Origin: Megalobrama amblycephala
Lineage: Eukaryota > Chordata > Actinopteri > Cypriniformes > Xenocyprididae
Length of the DNA: 64,000 nucleotides
NCBI RefSeq assembly: GCF_018812025.1
Contig: NC_063045.1
Coordinates: forward strand, 60,991,839 to 61,055,838
Reading direction: 5' to 3'
A program made the translations under genes and the position numbers. Below the pieces are notes generated by a model that was not told where the DNA came from, did no database searches, and saw nothing but the letters and a program-made list of their open reading frames with translations. This document shows, one piece after another, positions 33,216-45,252 of this stretch (within the stretch, counting starts at the first letter, position 1; every line of letters starts with the position of its first letter).

Positions 33216-34400
33216 ATCTTTAGGGCTCAGTGTCTATCTTTAAGGCTGACGTGATGATGATTCTCTGTAGCAGAAGGTGCCGTTTTATTGTTTTCGTGTC
33301 TGTGTGTGTGTGTGGCGGCATGTTTTCCCATCAGGTTTTGAAATGAGGCTGCCAGACGGGGGAAATGGAAACGCTGCGGCACTGCGGAGGCTCGATTTGC
33401 TTTCCGAGCCAGAGTATGCAAACTATTGACAGGCCTTTATCATTTTTATTTACTGGAGCGCGGGAGGCAGGAGTGTGTGTCAATTCGCTGGCAGAGCCCA
33501 AAACCGATCGAGATTTATGGGAGCGTAAGCAAGACGAATGGACGGGACTGACTTCCTCCGCGGAGCGGCAGAAAATGCCATAAATGACACATTTAGCACT
33601 GCAAGAATTGGGCGGCATCCGTTAATTTAGCGTGGATATTGACAATGCCGTGAACACAGGTGGAAAGAGGCTAGTTTTGAACTGTAATAATGATTGTAAT
33701 TCCATCCGCAAAAGGCATAACGCTACAAAACGGAAGAGGGCCGCAGCATGACAAATCATCCGTGCCGAACGGTCTGTAAATTACACCCGGGGAAAGAAAA
33801 CAAAGGGGTTGGGAGCGTTCGGAAACGCATTTATTTTCACGTCAGTTCACCAGCTTGTAATCTGACTTACTCCTACATGATGGAATTGTGCAAAATTGCT
33901 TGTAAAAGACACTGTGATCCTTTGTTTAGTTTTGCAGCTTCTTGCCCAACCAGAACGATTAGTCTTTGTGTTTGGGATGAAAGGTGAAGCCATCGGCGCA
34001 TTAAGTTGACATTAAGTGAATGAATTGTTCGAGTCGCACCGTAAGATAAGCGAATAAGTCATTCTTTGTGTTTGACTCGGTTACAAGCCCGCTTTTGTGC
34101 CTCATAAGAGTTCACAGCGCCCCTGTAAAAGCAGCCAGTGAGTCAGTAACTGTTCAAAACGTGGTCATATCCTCTAAACGAGTTTTTCTGGATGAGGAGT
34201 CATTTAACACCAGGCCAGAAGTCTTTAAGAACTCCCCAGTAAGCATTTTCTCTCAGAAACACAAGTAATATGTTTAACGTTAAGGAAAATTGGTCTGCGG
34301 TCGTGTGACAGGCGGCCACACTGGCATGGCAGCCTTTTGCAGTAAGTCTGCTGTGACTTTGACACGCTTTTAAAAAGTTCTTGAGCTGAGCACAGCTGTG
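33216..34400. other. Repeat-poor intron block, strong candidate for conserved enhancer(s)
   Basis: About 1.2 kb without transposon ends. It contains GAGTATGCAAACTATTGACA then GGCCTTTATCATTTTTATTT, and CGTTAATTTAGCGTGGATAT, well-spaced transcription-factor-like words in balanced composition. Several frames on both strands overlap (33227-34268), none with domains. Confidence 0.4.
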
Positions 34401-34412
34401 CCGAACCTGACT

Positions 34413-34417
<5 letters not shown>

Positions 34418-34444
<27 letters not shown>
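34418..34444. repeat. (AC)n microsatellite
   Basis: AC repeat of about 27 bp; the antisense MCVCVCVC frames derive from it. Confidence 0.9.
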
Positions 34445-34447
<3 letters not shown>

Positions 34448-34744
34448 GCTGCCAGCAGGCGTGGGTGGCGTTTGCATTACTAAGGTTTTGGCATGTTTGT
34501 CTCTGACAAGGTTAAAGTTTTAAATGGGGATTGTCACATTGCCCTGCATCTGTGGAGAAGAAACGGCGGAAACACTCAAGCACACACATAATTAAACTTG
34601 GAGATTTGTTGCATTCAGTTTTGAATAGTATATTTATCTCTACAGTGTTTTTATTTTGTTTTCTGCTGCATTCACATCATGCTGAAGAGGATATGTGGAC
34701 GGCCTTGTTGTGATGTTCAAAAAACACCATATTTTCCCTCATTG

Positions 34745-34870
34745 TTGCAGCTCCTCTCTTCCCAGTCTGTAACGTTCCTGTCTCTGAAGCCCCCGACTCT
34801 GATTGGTCGGCTGGACCAGTGTGTTGTGATTGGTCAAGCGCTTTGAGCGTCATGATGGAAAAAAAATTGT
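34745..34870. repeat. Interspersed repeat fragment (inverted copy of 8190-8360)
   Basis: TGCAGCTCCTCTCTTCCCAG and CTGATTGGTCGGCTGGACCA are the reverse complement of the 8200-8350 sequence. Confidence 0.65.
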
Positions 34871-34950
34871 GTTTTGTGTCTTTTAGTCCAAGTCTGTTAG
34901 CTTTGAGGCAAATTTATATACTAGTGCACTCCTAAAAAACATTTTAAACA

Positions 34951-35928
34951 TTAAAGGTGCCCTAGAACTTCTTTTTAAAAGATGTAATATAAGTCTAAGG
35001 TGTCCCCTGAATGTGTCTGTGAAGTTTCAGCTCAAAATACCCCATAGTTTTTTTTTTTTTAATTCATTTTTTTAACTGCCTATTTTGGGGCATCATTAAC
35101 TATGCACCGATATATAGGCTGCGGCCCCTTTAAATCTCGTGCTCCCCTCCCCCGGAGCTCGCGCTTGCCTTAAACAGCATAAACACAGTTTACACAGCTA
35201 ATATAACCCTCAAAATGGATCTTTACAAGATGTTCGTCATGCATACTGCGTGCATGGATCGGATCATGTGAGTATAGTATTTATTTGGATGTTTACATTT
35301 GATTCTGAATGAATTTGAGGCTGTGATCCGTGGCTAACGGCTAATGCTACACTGTTTGAGAGATTTATAAAGAATTAAGTTGTTTATGCATTATACAGAC
35401 TGCAAGTGTTTAAAAATGAAAATAGCGATGGCTCTCTTGTCTCCGTGAATACAGTAAGAAACGATGGTAACTTTAACCACATTTAACAGTACATTAGCAA
35501 CATGCTAACGAAACATTTAGAAAGACAATTTACAAATATCACTAAAAATATCATGATATCATGGATCATGTCAGTTATTATCGCTCCATCTGCCATTTTT
35601 CGCTATTGTTCTTGCTTGCTTACCTAGTCTGATGATTCAGCTGTGCACAGATCCAGACGTTACTGGCTGCCCTTGTGTAATGCCTTGAACATGGGCTGGC
35701 ATATGCAAATATTGGGGCGTACATATTAATGATCCCGACTGTTACGTAACAGTCGGTGTTATGTTGAGATTCTCCTGTTCTTTGGAGGTCTTTTAAACAA
35801 ATGTGATTTATATAAGAAGGAGGAAACAATGGAGTTTGAGACTCACTGTATGTCATTTCCATGTACTGAACTCTTGTTATTCAACTATGCCAATATGAAT
35901 TCAATATTTAATTCTAGGGCACCTTTAA
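34951..35928 (+). mobile_element. ~978 bp DNA element (TTAAAGGTGCCCTAGAA termini), forward copy
   Basis: Begins TTAAAGGTGCCCTAGAACTT and ends with the inverted ATTCTAGGGCACCTTTAA. It contains a near-perfect palindrome CCGACTGTTACGTAACAGTCGG near 35733-35755 (stated as CCGACTGTTAC plus its inverse). No transposase frame; the 80-codon minus frame 35620-35862 is repeat sequence. A second copy lies inverted at 37272-38239. The orientation label is arbitrary. Confidence 0.8.
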
Positions 35929-36613
35929 CAGTTTATGCCTTGTGTTTCAGGAGAATTAGCCAAAAGTATTGCTGGCTCATCCTGGACTCATTTTTGTCCA
36001 ATCCTAGAATGGTATAAACTGCAATAATATGAGTACTTATTGAGTTTTTAATCTAAAAATCCTTAAAACAAGATGCATTTAATTGAAGCAACACTGCTTA
36101 AGATATTAAGAATACTGCGTCTTTAATATGTATTTTGTCTCACTGCACTGACAGATTTTTTAACTTGTTTATACTTAAAAACAGTGTAAGAATATACTCA
36201 GGCAATTTATGAAAACAAGTCTTAATATCTTATGCAGTGTTGCTTTTAATTAAATTTGTCTTGTTTAAGGGGCTTTTGGATATTTTTAATGTGTTAATAT
36301 ATTATGCAGTGTTGCTTCTCAGTCTCAAGTCAATTTTAGTTTCAAGGATTTTGGGATAATTTAGCTCAAAAATACTCAAATACAGACACTCAAGAGTATT
36401 GTTTTACAGTTGTTTTACAAAGTTATGATTGATGGTTGTGAGATAAACTAACCAGCGATGAGTCCTTTGATTGTGCAATTTCCTGTTTCAGTAGGAAATA
36501 CATTAACACAAGGAAGATTAAGAGATTTTATGTGGTCTTTAATGTTTTCTCTTGTTAAATATTTTTAATAGCAAAGTGCACCAGGTAAAGGTACATCAAA
36601 TTTCAATGAAAAT
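35929..36613. other. Intron spacer with short local repeats
   Basis: TTATGCAGTGTTGCTT recurs near 36230, 36303 and 33132, pointing to old repeat fragments. No gene. Confidence 0.4.
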
Positions 36614-37149
36614 TTGTAAATGTGACTGCACTTTAACACTGGCTATGATAAAATGACTTCTCAAAGAGGTGCTGCTGTTTTGGTTGTTTACAATTAAAAA
36701 ACAAAAAGATGAGCATTTTTTACTAGTCGAAAAACTTGTAATTCCGACATTGTTGTGAATGCACATTAGTGTACGCGCTCTTCCCATTGAAATGCGTTTG
36801 TCTTCAGTACAGAATAGGTGTAACGGCGGTCACCAGTCAGAACCGCAGCCGTGGAAAGCGAATGTGAGCGGGCCCAGGATTGAACCCTGATGGACCTCGC
36901 CAGGCTTCAGCTGTCTCCGTGGCGTGCACTGAGAATTATTTTATTATTATTATTTTTTTTTTTTTTCATTAATTCACTAGTAGAGGGTCCAAAACCTGAA
37001 ATGAGAGTGTCTGATAATGCACCATAAGTCACTTTCAACCTAAGTAGGTCTCTATTGTCGAAGAACTTGAACATGAGCAAAATCTGCGTGGGAAACTTTC
37101 CTCCGTCATGTGAAATATTGAAATGACTGTTTTTCACAGTTTTGACTAG
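36614..37149. repeat. Local tandem triplication, unit 1
   Basis: Starts GTAAATGTGACTGCACTTTA and includes CACCAGTCAGAACCGCAG and GGCCCAGGATTGAACCCTGA. The same order of motifs repeats at 37150 and 38908. Unit 1 lacks the ~250 bp section present in units 2 and 3 (GATACGGTCTGGGCGCAGCG). Confidence 0.8.
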
Positions 37150-38907
37150 GTAAATGTGACTCCGTTTTAACCCTGGCTATCATAACGCTGATCACAGAGC
37201 TGCTTCCATTTTGGTCGTTTACAATTTTAAAAAAAATTGAATTTGATTTCAACAAAGACATGAGTATTATTTTAAAGGTGCCCTAGAATTAAAAATTTTA
37301 TTTATCTTGGCATAGTTAAATAACAAGAGTTCAGTACATGGAAATGACATACAGTGAGTCTCAAACTCCATTGCTTCCTCCTCCTTACATAAATCTCATT
37401 TGTTTAAAAGACCGCTGAAGAACAGGCGAATCTCAACATAACACCGACTGTTACGTAACAGTCGGGATCATTAATATGTACGCCCCCAATATTTGCATAT
37501 GCCAGCCCATGTTCAAGGCATTACACAAGGGCAGCCAGTATTAACATCTGGATCTGTGCACAGCTGAATCATCAGACTAGGTAAGCAAGCAAGAACAACA
37601 GCGAAAAATGGCAGATGGAGCGATAATAACTGACATGATCCATGATATCATGATATTTTTAGTGATATTTGTGAATTGTCTTTCTAAATGTTTCATTAGC
37701 ATGTTGCTAATGTACTGTTAAATGTGGTTAAAGTTACCATCATTTATTACTATATTCACGGAGACAAGACTGTCGTTATTTTCATTATTAAACACTTGCA
37801 GTCTATATAATGCATAAACACAACTTCATTCTTTATAAATCTCTCCAACAGTGTAGCATTAGCCGTTAGCCACGGAGCACAGCCTCAAATTCATTCAGAA
37901 TCAAATGTAAACATCCAAATAAATACTAGACTCACATAATCCGACGCATGCATGCAGTATGCATGACGAACACTTTGTAAAGATCCATTTTGAGGGTTAT
38001 ATTAGCTGTGTAAACTTTGTTTATGCACTGTTTAAGGCAAGCACGAGCTCCGTGGGTGGGGAGCGTGAGCATTTAAAGGGGCCGCAACCTGAATCGGTGC
38101 ATTTCTAATTATGCCCCAAAATAGGCAGTTAAAAAAATTAATTTAAAAAAATCTTTGAGCTGAAACTTCACAGACACATTCAGGGGACACCTTAGACTTA
38201 TATTACATCTTGTAAAAAAGCGTTCGATGGCACCTTTAATGGTTGAAAACCTCTTAATTCCGACATTGTTGTGAATGCACATTAGTATACACACCGTTCC
38301 CACTGAAAATGAAGTGCGTTTGTATTCAATATAGGTATAACGACAGTCACCAGTCAGAACCGCAGTCACAGAGAGAGAATGTGATTGGCCCAGGATTGAA
38401 CCCTGAGGGATCTCGCCAGGCTTCAGCTGTCTTTGTGGCGTGCACAGAGAATAATGGATCTGTTTGTGTTGTGCTCAGAATGACTCCTCAAACACAATCG
38501 TCAAGGCGCTTGCACTAAAACAGTTTCTTCGAACGCACCTCTGTATTTATCTGCAGATTACCAATACTGATACGGTCTGGGCGCAGCGCGTCTTTGTTTG
38601 CTGACGGTTTCTGCTGCAGCGTCCTTCTGGGAAATGCCACATGCACCTCCAGCACTGATCATACATTTTTTGTTTCATTTAGTTTCATCTCATTGCATTT
38701 CGTTTCATCTGGTTCCATTTTGTTCCATTTTGCTAGCAGAGGGTTCAAGACCTGAAATGAGGATGTCCGATAATGCACCATAAGTCACTTTCAAGCTAAG
38801 TAGCTCTCTATTGTATTAAGTAGTACATTTAAATCTGCGTGGGAAACTTTTCCCCCTCATGTGAAATACTGAAATGACTGTTTTTCACAAAATTTTGCTG
38901 AGCAGTG
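37150..38907. repeat. Local tandem triplication, unit 2 (carries an inserted DNA element)
   Basis: Starts GTAAATGTGACTCCGTTTTA, is interrupted by the 37272-38239 element at the place where units 1 and 3 read ACTAGTCGAAAA, then continues through CACCAGTCAGAACCGCAGTC and GATACGGTCTGGGCGCAGCG. Without the insert the unit is about 790 bp. Confidence 0.8.
37272..38239 (-). mobile_element. ~968 bp DNA element (TTAAAGGTGCCCTAGAA termini), inverted copy
   Basis: Reverse-complement sister of 34951-35928 over its whole length, again with TTAAAGGTGCCCTAGAAT at one end and GGCACCTTTAA at the other. It landed in unit 2 of the triplication, so it is younger than that duplication. Confidence 0.8.
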
Positions 38908-39450
38908 GTAAATGTGACTGTACTTTAACACTGGCTATGATAAAATGACTTCTCACAAGAGCTGCTGCCGTTTTGGTTGTTGACTATTTAAAAACCGAAA
39001 GACATGAGCATATACTAGTCGAAAACTAATTCTGACCTTGGTGTGAATGCATGTTAGTGTACGCACTGTTCCCATTGAAATGCATTTGTATTCAGTACAG
39101 AATAGGTGTAACGACGGTCACCAGTCAGAGCCGCAGTCGCGGAGAGCGAATGTGAGCGGGCCCAGGATTGAACCCTGAGGGATCTCGCCAGGCTTCAGCT
39201 GTCTCCGTGGCTCGCACCGAGAATAATAGACCTGTTTGTGTTGTGCTCAGAATGACTCCTCAAACCCAGTCAGCAAGGCACATGCACTAAAACACAGTTT
39301 CTTCTAATGCACCTCTGTGTTTATCTGCAGATTACCAATACTGATACGGTCTGGGCGCAGCGCGTCTTTGTTTGCTGACGGTTTCTGCTGCAGCGTCCTT
39401 CTGGGAAGTGGCCACATGCGCCTCCAGCACTGATCACACACTGGGAATTA
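38908..39450. repeat. Local tandem triplication, unit 3
   Basis: Starts GTAAATGTGACTGTACTTTA and keeps GAATAGGTGTAACGACGGTC, AGGATTGAACCCTGAGGG and GATACGGTCTGGGCGCAGCG. Ends near CTCCAGCACTGATCACACAC. A fragment of the unit's left part (AGAGGGTCGAAAACCTGAAA) also appears at 41620. Confidence 0.8.
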
Positions 39451-40330
39451 GATCTGACATGCACATGGCTGGTTGGCTTGCTCGCTCTCTCTCTCTCTCA
39501 CTCGATCCGGGGGAGGAGGTGTGGAGGGGCGGAGCTTGGCAGCAGAATTCCTCCTTTGTGCTGCAGTTGTAGGCTCGGCTTTGTCTCGAATTTCATGTCG
39601 GTTGACGTCGCAGACCGAGGACATGTGTGCTCGTTAGCTTTAAAAACGAGCTAAAATGAGCAGCGCCGGAGCCTGGCAGCCCTCGCCGTGCCACAATACC
39701 CATCTCCAGCGGGCACAATGAGGGCTTGGCGTGACAGCCTGTCGCCATGCCACTCTACCCAATGGCTCCAGCTGCACGTTGGTCCCATTCCCGCTATGCA
39801 AGAGGGCTTTTCCAGATGGAACGAGTCCACCTTCCACTTTCCCCTCAGACAGGAATGCACCATCTCCCCCACTCCAGCCAGGATCCGAGCTCAGTTTTGG
39901 CCATTAACCTCTACAAACAAATGACAACTGGCTCTTTTTGATCAGCCCAAGTGGGAGCATATGTGGCGAGCCGCTCCTTTCTTTTTGTCCGTGAGCCGAT
40001 GTGGCATGTGGTGCCAATTGAGGATCTTTTTCTGCCGTAATAACTCTTTCCAGTCAGCATGAAAGAGAACTTCTTAAAGTTTCTGCCGTCAGGAAGTGCA
40101 GCTGGAGGCCTTTGCTTTAGTGCTGAACGGCCTGTTGAATATGCGTCTTGACTGGCAAGGTGACGGACTCTTGTGCAAACTGGATCGTTTTTACTGCCTG
40201 TTTATGCAGCCTGCGCACCTGTTGAAGTTAAGAGGTCAAGGGTCGCCTCTGAACAGCTAGTGTTCGCTTGTGCAGGTGGAGCAGGACCGGCGACTCTCGC
40301 AGTTGACTTAACAGTGACAGACTGTTGACA
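39451..40330. other. Repeat-poor intron block, candidate regulatory DNA
   Basis: About 0.9 kb with balanced composition and a short (CT)n at about 39486-39498. Contains GTCGGTTGACGTCGCAGACC and TGCCGTAATAACTCTTTCC. Overlapping frames on both strands (39640-39941) carry no domain. Enhancer texture; unproven. Confidence 0.35.
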
Positions 40331-40427
40331 GGTTTTACTTCATTTAACATGCCTACTCTCGAGCTTGTTTAATAGCGTAATGTTTTGTGAATTCCACTGT
40401 GTTTAAATGGCGGGTGTGTTTGTTTTG

Positions 40428-41100
40428 AGGCAAGTCAGTTCACTTGGTGGCCATCTTGGGGCAGCTCACATTTTGTTAATAATAATAAAAACGTGTCAAT
40501 TATAAGTCATTACACCAACTTTCTTCAATTGGTGTGACTTTACTATAACATATAGGCTCTTTTTTTTTAAATGTTGTTTAAATAAATTGGCAACTGTATG
40601 GAAAAAAAGTGTAAATATGTATGTGTCGGTATTGATTGACGTAATATTGACTTTCAACAACTCTATTCCAGACAGAGATCTGTAGACACAACTGTAAACA
40701 CAAGCTCTTTCCAGCTTATATCAACATCAGCCAGTGTTTGCATTTTAATTTTTTTCTCTCGAAATTATTATTACCCGATCTGTTAGCGTTGCTGTTTCTG
40801 TTCATGGATTCAGTCCTTTTTTTGTTTTGTTTCTCTTTCAGATGAAAAAACGGATTTGGTATTTTCAGAATTATCAGTGCATCCCTAACAATAACATTTT
40901 TAAATCGCAATAAAAGCAATGTTATGTTTTTTCATATCTAAATTGCATCTTTGTTGACCTATGTTTAATGTTTTTTTTTTAATGTAAATTTATGTTTAAA
41001 TAACTATTTTTAAGTCAAGTGAAGATGTTGGCTACAAGTTTAGCTTTGCGATTTTCGTTTTTCCACAAGTTGTCAAACTGAAGAAGACCTTAAAAATAGT
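40428..41100. repeat. Interspersed repeat fragment and AT-rich spacer
   Basis: GGCAAGTCAGTTCACTTGGT then GGCCATCTTGG matches the 7824-7860 repeat. CAGTGCATCCCTAACAATAA (about 40876) looks like an inverted GGGATGCAC terminus. The remainder is AT-rich. Confidence 0.5.
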
Positions 41101-41124
41101 TTTTTGTTTTAGCATTTATGAGTT

Positions 41125-41442
41125 GATTTTATTTTATTTTATTTTATTTTATTTTATTTTATTATTTTTTTAATTTATTTTTTACTTTTATTTTATTATT
41201 AATTAAATTTTATTATTTAATTTATTTTTTATTTTATTTAATTTTATTATTATTTAATTTATTTTTTACTTTTATTTGTTTATTATTATTTAATGTATTT
41301 TTTTACTTTATTATTTTTATTTAATTTTATTATTATTTTATTTATTTTTATTTTTTTATTTTTTTATTTATTTTATTTTATTATTTTTATTTATTTCTAT
41401 TTTATTTTTTATTATTTATTTTATTGTTTACATTTATTTTAG

Positions 41443-41478
<36 letters not shown>

Positions 41479-41585
41479 TTATTTTATTATTTTATTTATT
41501 TTTTATTTAATTTTATTTAATTTTATTTTTTTAATTTTATTTTATTATTATTATTTAATTTTTTAATTTTATTTTATTTTATGCC
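41125..41585. repeat. Low-complexity (TTTTA/TTATT)n tract
   Basis: About 460 bp of almost pure T/A made of ATTTT, TTATT and ATT repeats, strongly strand-asymmetric (T-rich on +). Confidence 0.9.
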
Positions 41586-41599
41586 CACACACCCAATTC

Positions 41600-42063
41600 A
41601 GATCATTATTTCACTAATAGAGGGTCGAAAACCTGAAATCGGGTTGTCTGATAAGGAAGACCTCTAAAAAGTGTTATTTGTATGGCCTCCAGAAACCAGA
41701 AATGCTGTTTTAGATGATTTCAAGAGGAAGACTGACTTCTGCCATGACCTATTCCTGTTGTAATCCGAGATTTTTGTAATGTTTCACTTCCTTTATCATC
41801 CCACGCAAAGTTCATGCAAGGCAAGCTGATGAATATGCATGAGATCTTTGAGTTGCAGGAGCAGAGAAAGGTCTTCTCCTCTGATCTGTGATCGACAAGG
41901 ACTGAGGGCAGTAGGAATCCTTTTGACATTTCCCTTCAAAAGAATCATTTACAGAGAAAGATTTCTCTCTCCTTCAGTATGAATCACTGTTTTGTTTAGC
42001 TGTTCACTCATACTCGTGCTCCGCCCTTCATTGATTAACCCGTTAAGTGTTTGGTTTTGTTAA
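41600..42063. other. Intron block after low-complexity tract, candidate regulatory DNA
   Basis: Begins with a fragment of the triplication unit (about 41607-41660). It then has unique sequence with GATGAATATGCATGAGATCT. Ends at TTAA, the target of the next element. Confidence 0.35.
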
Positions 42064-43618
42064 CACTCTGAGGTCTAAAAACGCGCCGGCGCGTTTTGCA
42101 GGTTTTTTTTCACATTGCAGCAAAACAGACTTAAAATACTCTGTCATTTTTTGTCATAGAGACATAAGTAATACATCAATTGAAACTATAGAATATCTCC
42201 TTTTATTTGTATACACTCAGAGTAAAAACAAAATGTTGTGCTTTTTGTAAAATAAAGAAAACTAACATGATGCGTGATCTCTCATCTCCCTCTGAACGAA
42301 GTCCAATCTGATAGTTCTCAGAAAATGAAGTGTAACTTAGTGAATACTAATCACAAAAAATTCATACTTATGTCTAACAAAACGTTGAAATGTCAGGTTT
42401 TAAATCGTGCAAGTCAAATCGAAAACAAACATTCTGTGTTTATGTAATCTGTATGAAAAGAGAGCCATGTCAGAAGTCCGTGATTCAGCTCATTACCCAC
42501 TAATGCGGCCACGCCCACGGAGCCAGCGCTATTCACAGGCAAATTCAGAGACAACACATGCATTCATCATCTCAATCGTGTATTTATTGCCTTGAAAATT
42601 GTTTATCTGGATGAAAAAGCCATGGTTAGCGATCTCTGGAAGACATTCAGTAAATTCCTGTTTGTTTTCTTCTATTGATAAGTTTTAAGTGAGTTTTTGT
42701 TTCTTTAGCGCCCTCCGGCTGTAGTATGAATTGGTAAACACCATTCATGGAATATCATCTTCTTCTTAGGTGAATTTGTGGACTAAAATGCACAGAGAGC
42801 GCCCTCCGGCTGCAGTATGAATTGCAAACACCAGCGCTCATAGAGATAACAATGAATATTAAATAAAAAATAACTCCTCTGTATAGAAAATTGACATAAA
42901 CATATGAGAATCCTATATTTCTCCAAATGTGCATGCTTTTAAACTAAAAACCTATATTCAGACTCTTTGCATCACAGAAATACATTATATTTTAAAGTAT
43001 AATATAAAACCATTATTTTATATTGTAATAAAATTTTTCTGTATGTTTCATATACCATGATGAGCTTGAGACATCACAGAAGTTTTTTTTCACAGCCTAC
43101 CTGACTGAAATGCCTCATTAATATGCAAGTCTTTTCAGGTCATTACTATTCAATTCTTTTGTCTTCACAGGTGAGAATGAGCCATTATTCATGGAGATTC
43201 ACGCCTCCTCGCATACCGTGTTTCTTGGCAAAAAGTGTCTTACAAAAACTAAATCAGTATATTGTTATAAATGAAAGAGTAGTCAGCATAATTTTTACAT
43301 AATTTTGAAGCAAAAACTCTAGTCTACAACCTTCAATACCCAAAAGTCTTGTGAACACAGATTTAATATACTTTTATTGGCCTTATATAAGTGACTTAAG
43401 TTTTTTGTTTTTTCAGTAACCACGCATAAACGTTATTCCTTCAAAAACACAAACATGTACACACATGTTCCTCACATATTATGGTAGCCTAGTTTGTGCT
43501 GAATACAGTGTAATGACACTTGTGTCATTAATATGTTTATGAACAACTGAAAAAAGCACAAATGTCAGGGCATGTCAAAACTTCTCCAGGCCCCAAATCA
43601 GCCTCAGACTCCAGAGGG
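42064..43618. mobile_element. ~1.55 kb TTAA-flanked piggyBac-like element
   Basis: Bounded by TTAA at 42060-42063 and 43619-43622. The left end CACTCTGAGGTCTAAAAACG and the right end read inward (CCCTCTGGAGTCTGAGGCTG) are imperfect inverted repeats. The interior has a duplicated AGCGCCCTCCGGCTG motif (42709 and 42799). Frames are short and no transposase motif is seen, so it is non-autonomous. Confidence 0.65.
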
Positions 43619-43622
43619 TTAA

Positions 43623-44221
43623 TGAACACCATACATCACGTAGGCCACGGTATGGGACTTATCCCCTGCATGCATAAAATCCAAGAAAATGTGAGCGCAC
43701 CATGTTATTTGTCATGTTTTCGCCCCCTCAAGCATGTCTATTCCAAAGGGAAGCAGTGATGTTTGGTTGGCCTTGTGTGAGATGATGCTTCTGAAATGAT
43801 AAAGCATGGCTGTGTCTATGGACCGAGATGAAGATCGAGTCCTCTCAGGGCAGGTTTGCTTCAGGCCGACTCCTCTCATGTGTTATGGAGCTCTTAGTTG
43901 TTTCTTGTGCAGCTGGCTCTGAGAACAGCTGACAAAACCAGAGCCCAGGAGGCTTGTGGGAAGCCGTGCCCCGTCAGTAGGGGGAATGAGGGGGTCTTCT
44001 TGGCCGAGGCCTTTACTGCAGGAGCAGCTGGAAGCAAACGGCGTTCACATGCGTTCAGAGCCTCTGGTCTTCATAAGTGCTCAGGGAGCATCTGAAACAT
44101 ATCTTTGCTCGATCCTCCAGCAGACTGTGTGTTGTGAAGGGATATTAACTGTCTTCTCTGGCTGTTTGCACTTATTTTTAGTATGCAAGTGTATATATTT
44201 TTAATAATAATATATATGTAT
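43623..44221. other. Repeat-poor intron block
   Basis: Unique-looking sequence (CATCACGTAGGCCACGGTAT, ACCGAGATGAAGATCGAGTC). Two overlapping plus frames (43898-44204) have no domains. Confidence 0.3.
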
Positions 44222-44652
44222 TTTAAAGGGGACCTATTATGAAAATTGAACACCAATGTGTATCTGCAATGTGTGAGAACAACCAGCCAATAATGATAAC
44301 AATCCACTCACTCTTTTATAATTCCCATAAATCAAAAGCAGTGTCTTTAAACGAGCTGATTCAGATTTTCCCCCCTACGATGACTTAATCCCCGCCCCGC
44401 CCACAGCTGTGTCCTTCAACAAAGGTTGATTCTGAAATGTATAAGGCTAAACACCGCTACTGACAGTTTCTAACATTTTCAGTGCGTGAGATTGTCCTGT
44501 TTTGTTGTTGCATGAGCTCTTGAAGCTCCGCCCTCTTCTTGAAAGGGAGCCGGGGGCACCAGGTCATTTGCATGTAAAGGGACACGCACAAAAACAGTGC
44601 ATTTTTGCTCACCCACAAAGTGGTAATTTTAACATGTTATAAAAATGACATT
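44222..44652. mobile_element. DNA-transposon fragment (AAAGGGGACCTATTATG terminus)
   Basis: Begins TTTAAAGGGGACCTATTATG. The interior has GAAGCTCCGCCCTCTTCTTG and CATTTGCATGTAAAGGGACA, the inverse of family-C words. The far end is replaced by a (GT)(TA) microsatellite. Confidence 0.6.
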
Positions 44653-44662
44653 CTGGAGTTAT

Positions 44663-44663
<1 letters not shown>

Positions 44664-44741
<78 letters not shown>
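44664..44741. repeat. (GT)n(TA)n microsatellite
   Basis: Short GT run then about 65 bp of TA repeat; the poly-YI frame here derives from it. Confidence 0.9.
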
Positions 44742-44750
44742 CACTACCAG

Positions 44751-45252
44751 TCAAAAGTTTGGAAACATTACTATTTTGAATATAGTCTCTTATGCTCATT
44801 AAGGCTGCATTTATTTCATAATAAATACAGAAAAAAACAATAATATTGTGAAAAATTATTACAATTTAAAATTATGGTTTTCTATTTTAATATACTTTAA
44901 AATATAATTTATTTCTGTGATCAAAGCTGAATTTTCAGCATCATTACTCCAGTCTTCAGTGTCACATGATCCTTCAGAAATCATTCTGATATGATGATTT
45001 ATTATCAATGTTGGAAACAGTTGTGTTGCTTAATATTTTTTTGGAACCTGTGATACTTTTTTTCAGGATTAATTGATGACTAAAAGGTTAAAAAGAACAG
45101 CATTTATTCAAAATAGAAATCTTTTCTAACAATATAAATCTTTACTATCACTTTTTATCAATTTACACACATCTGTGCTGAATAAAAGTATTAATTTCTT
45201 TCAAAAAAAAGAAGGAAAAAAAAATTACTGACCGCAAACTTTGGAACGGTAG
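44751..45252. mobile_element. MITE family A, full-length copy
   Basis: Left CACTACCAGTCAAAAGTTTG and right CGCAAACTTTGGAACGGTAG then TG, inverted, with TA on both sides. The core is in reverse orientation (CTCCAGTCTTCAGTGTCACA near 44950). Confidence 0.75.

Noticed and set aside
36860..36900. tRNA gene or tRNA-derived SINE suggested by GGTTCAATCC on the minus strand
   Set aside because: No matching A box at the right distance and no cloverleaf could be drawn; kept only as a note in the triplication finding.
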